A stretch of 42,532 nt of DNA, from positions 1 to 42,532 of the forward strand of contig CAYRAG010000010.1 in the NCBI GenBank assembly GCA_964422185.1, written 5' to 3'. Positions 8,363 through 16,471 of the stretch are shown here, in pieces. The notes below the pieces were generated by a model. It saw only the letters and a list, made by a program, of their open reading frames with translations. It searched no databases and was not told the DNA's origin. Each line of letters begins with the position of its first letter. The stretch's first letter is position 1. The position numbers were made by a program, and so were the translations under genes. The stretch comes from CALXCT01 sp964422185. GTDB lineage: Bacteria > Bacillota > Clostridia > Oscillospirales > Oscillospiraceae.

Positions 8363-8728
8363 ATGGCTGAGACGAAACCCGATCTCCCGGAGGAGGAGCC
8401 CCAGGAGGACGGAAACAGGCCGTCCTACACGCCTGCCTCCCCCATCAAGCGGACGCTCGCCTGGCTGGGCGTCATCTACATGGTGATTATCGTGGCCCTG
8501 AACACCTACGCGCTGGCCACGAACTCCACCCTGACCGGCATCGCCGGGCTGATGCTCGCGCCGGCGTTCCTGGCGCTCGCTGTCATTCAGTTTTTGAAGT
8601 TCCGCGCACTGCGCAAAGAGGGAGTGTCCGCCTGGGGCACGCTCTTCCTCGGGCTGCTGGGCGCGGTGGCGGGGGCGTACAGCCTGTTTGACGGTGTATA
8701 CTCCCTGCTGGCTCAAATGGGCGGCTGA
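8363..8728 (+). CDS. Small integral membrane protein, unknown function
   Basis: A 121-residue protein with an acidic, proline-rich cytosolic N-terminus (about 1-30) and three predicted membrane helices (about 33-55, 60-80 and 95-117). The loop after the second helix is basic (LKFRALRKEG). No catalytic motif is visible and I do not recognise the family. AAAGGAG lies upstream of the ATG. It sits between mscL and rsmG, two bases from the rsmG start, so it is cotranscribed. Confidence 0.75.
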   Translation: MAETKPDLPEEEPQEDGNRPSYTPASPIKRTLAWLGVIYMVIIVALNTYALATNSTLTGIAGLMLAPAFLALAVIQFLKFRALRKEGVSAWGTLFLGLLGAVAGAYSLFDGVYSLLAQMGG

Positions 8729-8730
8729 CG

Positions 8731-9444
8731 ATGCGTGCGATCATCGCAAGCGGACTGGACGATCTCGGGCTGACCGGGCGGATTCCGGCGGACGCGCCGG
8801 ATCAGCTGGCGGAATACGGCCGCCTGCTGCTGGAAAAAAATCAGGTGATGAACCTCACGGCGATCACAGAACCGGACAAGGTGGCGCAGCTCCACATGCT
8901 GGACTGCGCCGCCCTGTTGCCTCTCCTTGATTTCTCCGGCCGCAGCCTCATCGACATCGGCACCGGCGCAGGGTTTCCCGGACTGCCGCTGAAGATCCTC
9001 TGTCCCGCCCTGGATGTGGTTCTGCTGGACTCCATGGGAAAGCGGGTGGCATGGCTCAATGAGGTCATCGCCCGGCTGGGGCTCACCGGCGTCTCCGCCG
9101 TCCACGCCCGGGCTGAGGATCTGGGCCACTCCTCCGCCTGCCGGGAGCAGTTTGACTATGCGGTATCCCGTGCGGTGGCCGGCCTCCCGGTGCTCAGCGA
9201 GCTGTGCCTGCCCTATGTGAAAGTCGGCGGGCAGTTTCTGGCCATGAAGTCTCTGGACAGCGGCGCGGAGACGGAGCAGGCCGGACGCGCCATCCAGCTG
9301 CTGGGCGGACAGCTGCGCAGGGCCGTGGATTACACCATTCCCGGCACACAGGTCACCCACCGCCTCATCCCCGTCCGGAAAGAGCGTCCCACGCCGGAGC
9401 GGTATCCCCGGCGCTGGGCACAGATTCAGAAGAAGCCTCTGTAG
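8731..9444 (+). CDS. rsmG: 16S rRNA (guanine527-N7)-methyltransferase RsmG
   Basis: A 237-residue SAM-dependent methyltransferase (GidB) that makes m7G527 in 16S rRNA; its loss gives low-level streptomycin resistance in other bacteria. It carries NLTAITEPDKVAQLHMLD, the SAM-binding motif DIGTGAGFPGLPLK (residues 75-88), YAVSRAVAGL, and the C-terminal basic tail. It starts two bases after the preceding stop. In most Firmicutes it follows mnmG and precedes parA; here it lies after parA and parB, with mnmE and mnmG absent from the window. Confidence 0.95.
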   Translation: MRAIIASGLDDLGLTGRIPADAPDQLAEYGRLLLEKNQVMNLTAITEPDKVAQLHMLDCAALLPLLDFSGRSLIDIGTGAGFPGLPLKILCPALDVVLLDSMGKRVAWLNEVIARLGLTGVSAVHARAEDLGHSSACREQFDYAVSRAVAGLPVLSELCLPYVKVGGQFLAMKSLDSGAETEQAGRAIQLLGGQLRRAVDYTIPGTQVTHRLIPVRKERPTPERYPRRWAQIQKKPL

Positions 9445-9513
9445 CGGGGTTTTCGGGCATATTTCCCGTCATTTTGTGAAATTTTGCATTTTTCCCTGCA
9501 TTCTCAAAAAAAC

Positions 9514-9542
9514 TTGAACAGTCTTGCCGTATATGATACAAT
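9514..9542 (+). promoter_or_regulatory. Promoter of minD
   Basis: TTGAAC (9514-9519), a 17-base spacer and TACAAT (9537-9542), 22 bases upstream of the minD start in an AT-rich patch that stands out from the surroundings. Confidence 0.65.
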
Positions 9543-9564
9543 TTTCGCGGTGTGGAGGTGTCCC

Positions 9565-10299
9565 ATGGGAATAGCCATTGACATGACATCCGGCAAGGGC
9601 GGCACGGGAAAGACCTCGCTCACCGGCGCGGTCGGATCCTGCCTCGCGGCACTGGGCCGCCGGGTTCTCTGCATTGACATGGACGCCGGCATGCGCAATC
9701 TGGATCTGACGCTGGGAATGAGCGATCAGGTTCTGATGGATTACACGGATGTCATTTACGGGCGCTGCCCCCTGGAGCAGGCCGCCGCGCCGCACCCGCT
9801 GCTTCACGGCCTGTACCTGCTCACGGCGCCGGTCAACCCGCCTGCCGGGCTGACGCACGAACAGGTCTCTGATCTGCTCGCGCAGGCCAGGGGGCAGTTT
9901 GACTATGTCCTCATCGACTCCCCTGCCGGTGTGGGGGAGGGGTTCCAGCTGGCCGCCTGCGCCGCGGATCGCGCTGTGGTCGTGTCCACCAGCGACGCCT
10001 CCGCCCTGCGGGACGCGCAGCATATCGTGGGGGAGCTGCCCATGGCCACCGTCCATCTGGTGGTCAACCGCGTGGAACCCCGCCTGCTGCGCCGGCTCAG
10101 AACGACGATTGACGACGCCATGAATACCGCCGGGCTCCCCCTGCTGGGTGTCGTCCCGGAGGATGACACCGTGCTGCTCTCCGCCAACCAGGGCACTCCC
10201 CTGGTTCTGGCGACGAGAGGCACCGGCGCCGCCCTGGCCTGTCTCAACATCGCCAAACGGATTGAGGGGTACCGCGTCCCTGTGATGCGTCTGCGCTAA
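9565..10299 (+). CDS. minD: Septum-site determining ATPase MinD
   Basis: A 244-residue membrane-associated ATPase that positions the division septum, normally through MinC. The deviant Walker A SGKGGTGKTS (residues 9-18) is followed by the MinD signature DAGMRNLDLTLGM and the Walker B strand VLIDSPAGVGEGF. The last 20 residues (IAKRIEGYRVPVMRL) form the expected amphipathic membrane-targeting helix. I start at ATG 9565, with GGAGGTG six bases upstream; a longer frame from 9484 would run through the promoter. No minC or minE is in the window. A FlhG-like role is less likely, given the tail and signature. Confidence 0.88.
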   Translation: MGIAIDMTSGKGGTGKTSLTGAVGSCLAALGRRVLCIDMDAGMRNLDLTLGMSDQVLMDYTDVIYGRCPLEQAAAPHPLLHGLYLLTAPVNPPAGLTHEQVSDLLAQARGQFDYVLIDSPAGVGEGFQLAACAADRAVVVSTSDASALRDAQHIVGELPMATVHLVVNRVEPRLLRRLRTTIDDAMNTAGLPLLGVVPEDDTVLLSANQGTPLVLATRGTGAALACLNIAKRIEGYRVPVMRLR

Positions 10300-10330
10300 G
10301 TGAGTGCCTTCTGAAAGGAAGTCTTTCTTA

Positions 10331-10744
10331 ATGAACATCGCTCTGATGAGCCATGACAATAAAAAAGAACTGATGGTTCAATTCTGTATCGCGTACTGCG
10401 GCATCCTGTCCAAGCACACCATCTGCGCCACGAACACCACCGGGCGCCTGGTGGCGGAGGCCACCGGCCTTCCGGTTCATCTGTTCCTCTCCCATACGCA
10501 CGGAGGCAGCCAGCAGATTGGCGCCCGCATCGCGTACAATGAGATCGATATGGTTCTGTTCTTCAACGACCCCGCCTCGGACGAGCTGGACGCGGATCTG
10601 CGGTATATCTCCCGGCTGTGCGACCAGTATTCCGTCCCCTTTGCCACGAATGTGGCCACGGCGGAGATCCTGATCCACGGCCTGGCCCGGGGAGACCTGG
10701 ACTGGCGGGAGATCGTCACCGGCAACAAGCCCCTGGCCACCTGA
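10331..10744 (+). CDS. Methylglyoxal-synthase-like protein lacking catalytic residues
   Basis: A 137-residue protein with the MGS fold: IALMSHDNKK (His8, Asp9), ATNTTG, GGSQQIGARI, IDMVLFFNDP (Asp80), DADL (Asp89) and VPFATNVATAEILI. MgsA turns dihydroxyacetone phosphate into methylglyoxal and phosphate. Aligned by eye to E. coli MgsA, the catalytic base Asp71 (GGDQQ) is Ser60 here, and His98 (PHDPD) is Leu86 (ELDAD), while Asp20, Asp91 and Asp101 equivalents remain. It may therefore be inactive or act on another phosphate ligand. I start at ATG 10331 after AAGGAAG. It shares the minD transcript and is followed by a terminator. Confidence 0.8.
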   Translation: MNIALMSHDNKKELMVQFCIAYCGILSKHTICATNTTGRLVAEATGLPVHLFLSHTHGGSQQIGARIAYNEIDMVLFFNDPASDELDADLRYISRLCDQYSVPFATNVATAEILIHGLARGDLDWREIVTGNKPLAT

Positions 10745-10775
10745 CCGCCCGGCCGGCACTGCGCGTTTCGATTGA

Positions 10776-10813
10776 ACACTCGTCCCACCGCGCTGGGGCG
10801 AGTGTATGTTTTT
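10776..10813 (+). terminator. Rho-independent terminator after the minD-MGS unit
   Basis: ACACTCGTCCCA pairs with TGGGGCGAGTGT (12 pairs including one G-U) around a six-base loop, followed by ATGTTTTT. It separates this unit from hisS. Confidence 0.85.
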
Positions 10814-10882
10814 CCGTGCGGCCGGGGGGAGGCCCTGTCCTCTTCGTACTGTTTTTAACCTGAAATACAAGGAGTTATCGCC

Positions 10883-12250
10883 ATGTCCAGACAAAAGCCC
10901 CGCACGCTCTCCGGTTTCATGGAGCTGCTGCCCGCCCCCCAGATGCAGATGGAGCGCATGATGGAGCTGCTCCGGCAGTCCTATTCCCTCTATGGCTTCA
11001 CGCCCCTGGACACCCCGGTCATCGAGGCCAGCGAGGTGCTGCTCGCCAAGGCCGGGGGCGAGACGGAGAAGCAGATCTACCGCTTCACCAAAGGGGACAC
11101 GGATCTGTCTCTCCGCTTTGATCTGACGGTGCCGCTGGCGAAGTATGTGGCGCTGCACTATGCCGAGCTGACTTTCCCGTTCCGCCGGTATCAGATCGGC
11201 AAGGTGTACCGGGGCGAGCGGGCCCAGCGCGGGCGCTTCCGGGAGTTTTACCAGGCGGACATCGACATCATCGGCGACGGGCAGCTGGATATCATGAACG
11301 AGGCGGAGATCCCGTCCATCATCTACCAGACCTTCACCTCCCTCGGCCTGAGCCGGTTCCAGATCCGGGTGAACAACCGGAAGATTCTCAACGGCTTCTA
11401 CGCCATGGCCGGCCTCAGCGACAGGTCCGCGGACATCATGCGCGTGGTGGACAAGCTGGATAAGATCGGGCCGGAGAAAGTCCGGGATCTGCTGACGGAC
11501 GGGGAGATCGGCATCCCGGAGCAGGCCGCCGACGATATCCTGAACTTCATCGGTATCAAGGGCTGTAATGCGGATGTCCTTGCCAGCCTGGAGCGCTACC
11601 GGGGCCGGAATGAGCTGTTTGACACCGGCCTTGAGGAGCTGCGTGCCGTGACGCAGTATCTGGCGGCGTTCGGAGTGCCGGAGGATCACTTCGCCATCGA
11701 CCTGACCATCGCCCGGGGCCTGGACTACTACACCGGCACGGTGTACGAGACCGTTCTGCTGGATCACCCGGAGATCGGCTCGGTCTGCTCCGGCGGCAGA
11801 TATGATAACCTGGCGGAATATTACACAGAAAAACAACTGCCCGGAGTCGGGATCTCCATCGGTCTGACCCGGCTGTTCTATGTGCTGCGGGAGCAGGGAA
11901 TGCTCAACCCGGATCTGCCCACCGCCCCGGCGGACGCGCTGATCCTCCCCATGACCGGGGACAGGACGGGCGCCATCGCCCTGGCCACGCAGCTGCGCCG
12001 TGCGGGCATCCGCACCCAGCTGTACACCGAGCAGCGCAAATTCAAGGCGAAGCTGAACTACGCGGATAAACTGGGCGTCCCCTTCGTCCTGCTCCTGGGC
12101 GAGGACGAGATCGCCCAGGGCAAGGTGTCCCTTAAGAATATGGCCACCGGGGAACAGGTTCTCCTCACCCCCGGGGAGGCGGCGGTGCGAATCGCCGAAC
12201 ACATCGCGGCGGGACGCAGGGTTCCGCCCGTGATCCAGGATCCGGCGTGA
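10883..12250 (+). CDS. hisS: Histidyl-tRNA synthetase, eukaryote/Bacteroidetes-like variant
   Basis: A 455-residue class II HisRS. Motif 1 lies near 36-50, motif 2 RGERAQRGRFREFYQADIDI at 110-129, the histidine loop ARGLDYYTGTVYE at 277-289, and motif 3 GVGISIGLTRLFYVL later. The C-terminal anticodon domain (about 350-445) is present. The REFYQ-D-DI and LDYYTGTVYE forms resemble eukaryotic and Bacteroidetes HisRS, whereas common bacterial ones have RQFHQ and LDYY-RTVFE. AAGGAG lies nine bases before ATG. It follows a terminator and so probably has its own promoter. Confidence 0.93.
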   Translation: MSRQKPRTLSGFMELLPAPQMQMERMMELLRQSYSLYGFTPLDTPVIEASEVLLAKAGGETEKQIYRFTKGDTDLSLRFDLTVPLAKYVALHYAELTFPFRRYQIGKVYRGERAQRGRFREFYQADIDIIGDGQLDIMNEAEIPSIIYQTFTSLGLSRFQIRVNNRKILNGFYAMAGLSDRSADIMRVVDKLDKIGPEKVRDLLTDGEIGIPEQAADDILNFIGIKGCNADVLASLERYRGRNELFDTGLEELRAVTQYLAAFGVPEDHFAIDLTIARGLDYYTGTVYETVLLDHPEIGSVCSGGRYDNLAEYYTEKQLPGVGISIGLTRLFYVLREQGMLNPDLPTAPADALILPMTGDRTGAIALATQLRRAGIRTQLYTEQRKFKAKLNYADKLGVPFVLLLGEDEIAQGKVSLKNMATGEQVLLTPGEAAVRIAEHIAAGRRVPPVIQDPA

Positions 12251-12352
12251 CCGCCTCCCCCCTGCCCCGGCCTCCGGGACACGCGGATCCGGCGGCGTTT
12301 GAATCCTATTCGTTATCTAAAGCTTAAATTATACAAATCGGAGTTGTTTGAT

Positions 12353-14143
12353 ATGCCTCAGAACCGTACCCACACCTGCAACGAGCTGCGCATGGAGCAC
12401 ATCGGCCAGGAGGTCCGTCTGTGCGGATGGCTGGAGAATGTCCGGGAGGTCGGACAGAACCTGGCTTTCGTCGTCCTGCGGGACTTCTACGGCACCACGC
12501 AGGTTGTCCTGGAGACCGAAGAGATGATGGCGGCCGTCAAAGGCCTGAACAGGGAGTCCACCATCGCGGTGGAGGGCACTGTCCGGGAGCGCACCAGCAA
12601 GAACCCCAAACTGCCCACCGGGGACATCGAGGTGGTTCCGTCCCGCATCGAGGTGCTGGGCCGCTGCCGTTTCAACGAGCTGCCGTTTCCGATCAACCGC
12701 TCCCGAGAGGCGGACGAGTCCATCCGGCTGAAGTACCGCTACCTGGACCTGCGCAACCCGGAGGTGAAGAAGAATATCATTCTCCGCAGCCAGGTCGTCG
12801 CCGCGCTGCGCTCGGCCATGATCGACCTGGGATTTCTGGAGATCACCACGCCCATTCTCACCGCCTCCTCCCCGGAGGGCGCCCGGGACTACCTGGTCCC
12901 CAGCCGCAAACACCCGGGAAAGTTCTACGCCCTGCCTCAGGCGCCCCAGCAGTTCAAGCAGCTGCTGATGGCCTCCGGCTTTGACCGCTACTTCCAGATT
13001 GCCCCCTGCTTCCGGGACGAGGACGCCCGGGGCGACCGCTCCCCCGGCGAGTTCTATCAGCTGGATCTGGAGATGGCGTTCGCGGATCAGGATGATGTGT
13101 TCGGCGTGCTGGAGCAGGTTCTGCCGCCCGTCTTCTCCAAGTACGGCATCTACGGCCGTGCGTCCGCCACGCCCTTCGTCCGCATTCCCTACCTGCAGGC
13201 GATGGCCCGGTACGGCACCGACAAACCGGATCTGCGCATTGACCTGGAGCTGACCGATGTGACGGATCTCCTGGGCGGCTGCGGCTTTCCGCCCTTTGAG
13301 GGCGGCGCCGTGGAGGCCGTGGTCGTCTCCGGCTTCGAGGGTACCCGCAAGCAGATCGACCGGCTGTGCGCGGAGGTGGAGGTCCAGGCCGGCCAGAAGG
13401 CCTACTGGTTCCGCTGCGACGAGAACGGGGAGCTTGTGGGCGGCATCGCGAAATTTGTGCAGCCGATCAAGGCGCAGGTGGTCTCCGCTCTGGGCCTGGA
13501 GAAGGGCTCTTTCGTGGGTCTGACCGCCGGGCCCCTGCTGACGGCGCAGAAGACCGCGGGCGTGCTGCGTGCGAAGCTGGGCGAGTTCTGTCCCGCCCAC
13601 ATGGATCGGGAGCAGTACGCGTTCTGCTGGATTGTGGATTTCCCCATGTACGAGATCGGCGAGGAGTCCGGCCAGCTGGAGTTCTGCCACAACCCGTTCT
13701 CCATGCCCAACGGCGGCCTGGAGATCCTGAAGAAAGCGGCCGCCGGCGAGGTGGATCCCCTCACCATCACCGCGTTCCAGTACGACCTGGTGTGCAACGG
13801 CGTGGAGCTCAGCTCCGGCGCGGTGCGCAACCACGACCCGGAGATCATGCTCGAGGCGTTTCAGCTGGTGCGTCTGGGCGAGGAGGATGTGAAGGCCCGG
13901 TTCCCCGCCCTCTATTCCGCGTTCTGCTACGGCGCGCCCCCGCACGCGGGCATCGCGCCCGGCATCGACCGCATGATCATGCTGCTGGCCGGGGAGGACT
14001 CCATCCGGGAGATCATCCCGTTCCCGATGAATAAGAACGCGCAGGATCTGATGATGGGCGCACCCTCCTTTGTGGATCCGGGCCAGCTGGAGGAGCTGCA
14101 CATCGCCTGCACGAAAAAGGAAGAAGAGGATCCGGCGCAGTGA
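12353..14143 (+). CDS. aspS: Aspartyl-tRNA synthetase, bacterial type
   Basis: A 596-residue class II AspRS. The N-terminal OB-fold anticodon domain spans about 1-110, followed by SIRLKYRYLDLRNPE, TPEGARDYLVPSR-like SPEGARDYLVP, QAPQQFKQLLM, and motif 2 CFRDEDARGDRSPGEFYQLD. The bacterial GAD insertion spans about 290-420 and the C-terminus has motif 3 GIAPGIDRMIMLLAGEDSIR. Motif 2 carries an extra residue relative to the common RDEDLRADRQPEFTQ. Discriminating or non-discriminating status cannot be read safely. I start at ATG 12353, since a longer frame from 12299 adds an unconserved leader. A short AT-rich patch (12299-12330) may hold its promoter. Confidence 0.93.
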   Translation: MPQNRTHTCNELRMEHIGQEVRLCGWLENVREVGQNLAFVVLRDFYGTTQVVLETEEMMAAVKGLNRESTIAVEGTVRERTSKNPKLPTGDIEVVPSRIEVLGRCRFNELPFPINRSREADESIRLKYRYLDLRNPEVKKNIILRSQVVAALRSAMIDLGFLEITTPILTASSPEGARDYLVPSRKHPGKFYALPQAPQQFKQLLMASGFDRYFQIAPCFRDEDARGDRSPGEFYQLDLEMAFADQDDVFGVLEQVLPPVFSKYGIYGRASATPFVRIPYLQAMARYGTDKPDLRIDLELTDVTDLLGGCGFPPFEGGAVEAVVVSGFEGTRKQIDRLCAEVEVQAGQKAYWFRCDENGELVGGIAKFVQPIKAQVVSALGLEKGSFVGLTAGPLLTAQKTAGVLRAKLGEFCPAHMDREQYAFCWIVDFPMYEIGEESGQLEFCHNPFSMPNGGLEILKKAAAGEVDPLTITAFQYDLVCNGVELSSGAVRNHDPEIMLEAFQLVRLGEEDVKARFPALYSAFCYGAPPHAGIAPGIDRMIMLLAGEDSIREIIPFPMNKNAQDLMMGAPSFVDPGQLEELHIACTKKEEEDPAQ

Positions 14144-14185
14144 CCAGGCCGCGCCCCCATCCTGTCCTGTGAGGTGAGACCCGCC

Positions 14186-15172
14186 ATGCCGCCGAAAATT
14201 CTCGCTGTCGTGGGGCCCACTGCCTCCGGGAAAACCGCCCTGGGTGTCGCCCTGGCCAAAGCCCTGAACGGCGAGGTGGTGTCCGCCGACTCCATGCAGG
14301 TGTACCGCCGGATGGATATCGGCACGGCCAAGCCAACGCCGGAGGAGATGGACGGGGTTCCCCACCATATGCTGGATGTGGCGGAGCCGGAGGAGGACTT
14401 CTCCGTGGCGCGGTATGTGGAGATGGCCGCGCCCTGTGTGGATGACATTCTCGCCCGGGGCAGACTGCCCATTCTCGTGGGGGGCACCGGGCTGTATGTG
14501 GACTCGCTGCTGTCCGGGCGCACTTTCGCCGCCCGGGCGGCGCACTGGCGGGAGATCCTCCAGGCCCGCCTGGAGACGGAGGGCATCGGCCCTCTCCTGG
14601 AGGAGCTGCACGAGGTGGATCCGGAGACCGCGGAGAAACTCCACCCCGCGGATACCAAACGCATTCTCCGGGCGCTGGAAGTCTGGCACGAGACGGGGAA
14701 GACCATCACGGAGCACAACCGGGAGACTCAGGGGATTCCCCCACGGTACGACGCCCTGGTACTGGGCCTGTCCTTTGAGGATCGGTCTCAGCTGCGCCGG
14801 CGGATTGATCTGCGGGTGGACGGGATGATGGCGCGGGGCCTGGCGGACGAGGTGCGCTCGCTGCTGGCGTCCGGCGTCAGCCTCCGCTGCACCTCCATGC
14901 AGGCCATTGGCTACAAGGAGATGGCCGCCGCCCTCACGGGAGGCGGGGATACCGCGCAGGCTGCGGAGGAAATCAAGCTGCGCTCGCGGCAGTACGCGAA
15001 GCGCCAGCTGACCTGGTTTCGCCGCCGGGCGGAGACGAAGTGGATTTTGTCGCCGGACGGGACGCCGGATCCGGCGTTCGCGCTGAGCCGTGCGCTGTCG
15101 TGGGCGGCGGAGTTTGGCATTGCGCCGCCGCCGGGCGGCACAGACCGGAGAGAGGAGGAACGGCAGCCATGA
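14186..15172 (+). CDS. miaA: tRNA dimethylallyltransferase MiaA
   Basis: A 328-residue enzyme that adds the dimethylallyl group to A37 of tRNAs reading UNN codons. The P-loop GPTASGKT is at residues 10-17, DSMQVYRRMDIGTAKP at 35-50, GGTGLYVDSLL follows near 97-107, and the C-terminal RQYAKRQLTWFRR is the tRNA-contacting motif. I start at ATG 14186, seven bases after GAGGTGAG; the GTG at 14174 lies inside that site. The stop overlaps the next start (ATGA), giving translational coupling to the HlyD-like gene. Confidence 0.95.
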   Translation: MPPKILAVVGPTASGKTALGVALAKALNGEVVSADSMQVYRRMDIGTAKPTPEEMDGVPHHMLDVAEPEEDFSVARYVEMAAPCVDDILARGRLPILVGGTGLYVDSLLSGRTFAARAAHWREILQARLETEGIGPLLEELHEVDPETAEKLHPADTKRILRALEVWHETGKTITEHNRETQGIPPRYDALVLGLSFEDRSQLRRRIDLRVDGMMARGLADEVRSLLASGVSLRCTSMQAIGYKEMAAALTGGGDTAQAAEEIKLRSRQYAKRQLTWFRRRAETKWILSPDGTPDPAFALSRALSWAAEFGIAPPPGGTDRREEERQP

Positions 15173-16428
15173 AACAGGGGACGATTTTTACCCGCATCGC
15201 CATGCTGGTGCTCTTCCTCGGGCTGGCGGCCTATATGGGCTTCGCCGTCTGGAACCGCCTCACCGACCCCTTCTCCTCCACCCTGGCCTATGAGTATACC
15301 GCGGACGACAGCGTGGAGGTCTCCGGCATGCTGGTCCGTGCGGAGCAGGTGCTGGAGGGCCAGTCCGGCATTGTGGATCTGTGCTTTGACGAGGGGGAGA
15401 AAGTGGGCAACGGCCAGACTGTGGCCTACCTCTATCAGACAGACGAGGCGCTGGAGCGCAAGCACACCATCCGCGCCCTGGAGCGGGAGACCGAGCAGCT
15501 GCAGTACGCCATGTCCCAGACGGACGCCACCAGCAACGCACGCCTGGATGAGACCATCATCCAGCAGGTGGTGGATCTGCGTGCGGACTGCGCACAGCAG
15601 GACTTCACGGATCTGGAGGATGAGGTGCTGGATCTCAAGAGCACCGTGCTCAAACGGGACTACACCTACGGCGGGGCGGACGGGGCCGCCGCGCTGCAGC
15701 AGCAGCTGGCCGGGGTTCAGGAGCAGCTGCAGACGCTGCGCTCCCAGGCGGATACCGACACCCGCACGGTGACCGCGCCGGTGTCCGGCGTGTTCTCCGC
15801 CCTGGTGGACGGCTACGAGACGCTCATCTCCCCGGACACCCTGGACTCGCTCACCCCCTCCTCGTTCCGCCAGCTCATGAGTCAGAAAGTGACCGGGGAC
15901 GAGACCGCCCTGGGCAAGCTCATCACCGGCACCCGGTGGTATTTCGTCACCGTCCTTCCCGCGGAGGACGCCCGGAGACTCTCCCGGGAGGAGGAGATCA
16001 CAGTCCGCTTCTCCCGCGACCTCTCCGCGGATATCGACATGCGGGTGGACTCCGTGGGCGCGGAGGAGAACGGGCAGTGCCTGGCCGTCCTGTCCGCGGA
16101 CGAGTTTCTGTCCGACACCACGCTGCTGCGCCAGCAGACGGTGGATCTCATCTTTGACAGCAGCACCGGCATCCGGGTTCCGAAGAAAGCGCTGCACCTG
16201 GAGACCGAGACCGTCACGGACGAGGACGGAACCGAGCGGGAGACTCAGGTCTACGGCGTGTACGCCGTGGTCGGCACCCGGGCGGAGTTCAAGCCGGTGG
16301 AGATCGTGGCGGAGAGCGGGGACTTCTATGTGGTCACCTCCGTCCGCTCGGACAAGACCGCCCTGCGCCCCGGCAACGAGATCATCCTGTCCGCCCCGGA
16401 TCTGTACGACGGCAAGGTCGTCCGCTGA
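15169..16428 (+). CDS. HlyD-like membrane-fusion / periplasmic-adaptor-type protein
   Basis: A 419-residue protein with an N-terminal membrane anchor (about 8-28) and a split lipoyl-like half (VEVSGMLVRAEQVLEGQSG). A charged coiled coil spans about 95-200, followed by TVTAPVSGVFSALVDGYE (second lipoyl-like half) and a beta-rich C-terminal part. This layout matches HlyD/RND adaptor proteins, but no transporter gene is adjacent. It sits directly upstream of ylmE-sepF-divIVA, so a cell-envelope or division role is as likely as export; that is inference. AGAGGAGG lies upstream of ATG 15169, and the start overlaps the miaA stop. Confidence 0.75.
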   Translation: MKQGTIFTRIAMLVLFLGLAAYMGFAVWNRLTDPFSSTLAYEYTADDSVEVSGMLVRAEQVLEGQSGIVDLCFDEGEKVGNGQTVAYLYQTDEALERKHTIRALERETEQLQYAMSQTDATSNARLDETIIQQVVDLRADCAQQDFTDLEDEVLDLKSTVLKRDYTYGGADGAAALQQQLAGVQEQLQTLRSQADTDTRTVTAPVSGVFSALVDGYETLISPDTLDSLTPSSFRQLMSQKVTGDETALGKLITGTRWYFVTVLPAEDARRLSREEEITVRFSRDLSADIDMRVDSVGAEENGQCLAVLSADEFLSDTTLLRQQTVDLIFDSSTGIRVPKKALHLETETVTDEDGTERETQVYGVYAVVGTRAEFKPVEIVAESGDFYVVTSVRSDKTALRPGNEIILSAPDLYDGKVVR

Positions 16429-16471
16429 CCGGTTCCCGTGCGGACACGCGTAGAGAAAGAAGGTTTGTTCC

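Noticed and set aside
10814..10882. T-box riboswitch before hisS, aspS or serS
   Set aside because: No T-box motif (AGGGTGGNACCGCG) or matching antiterminator is visible in these short leaders.
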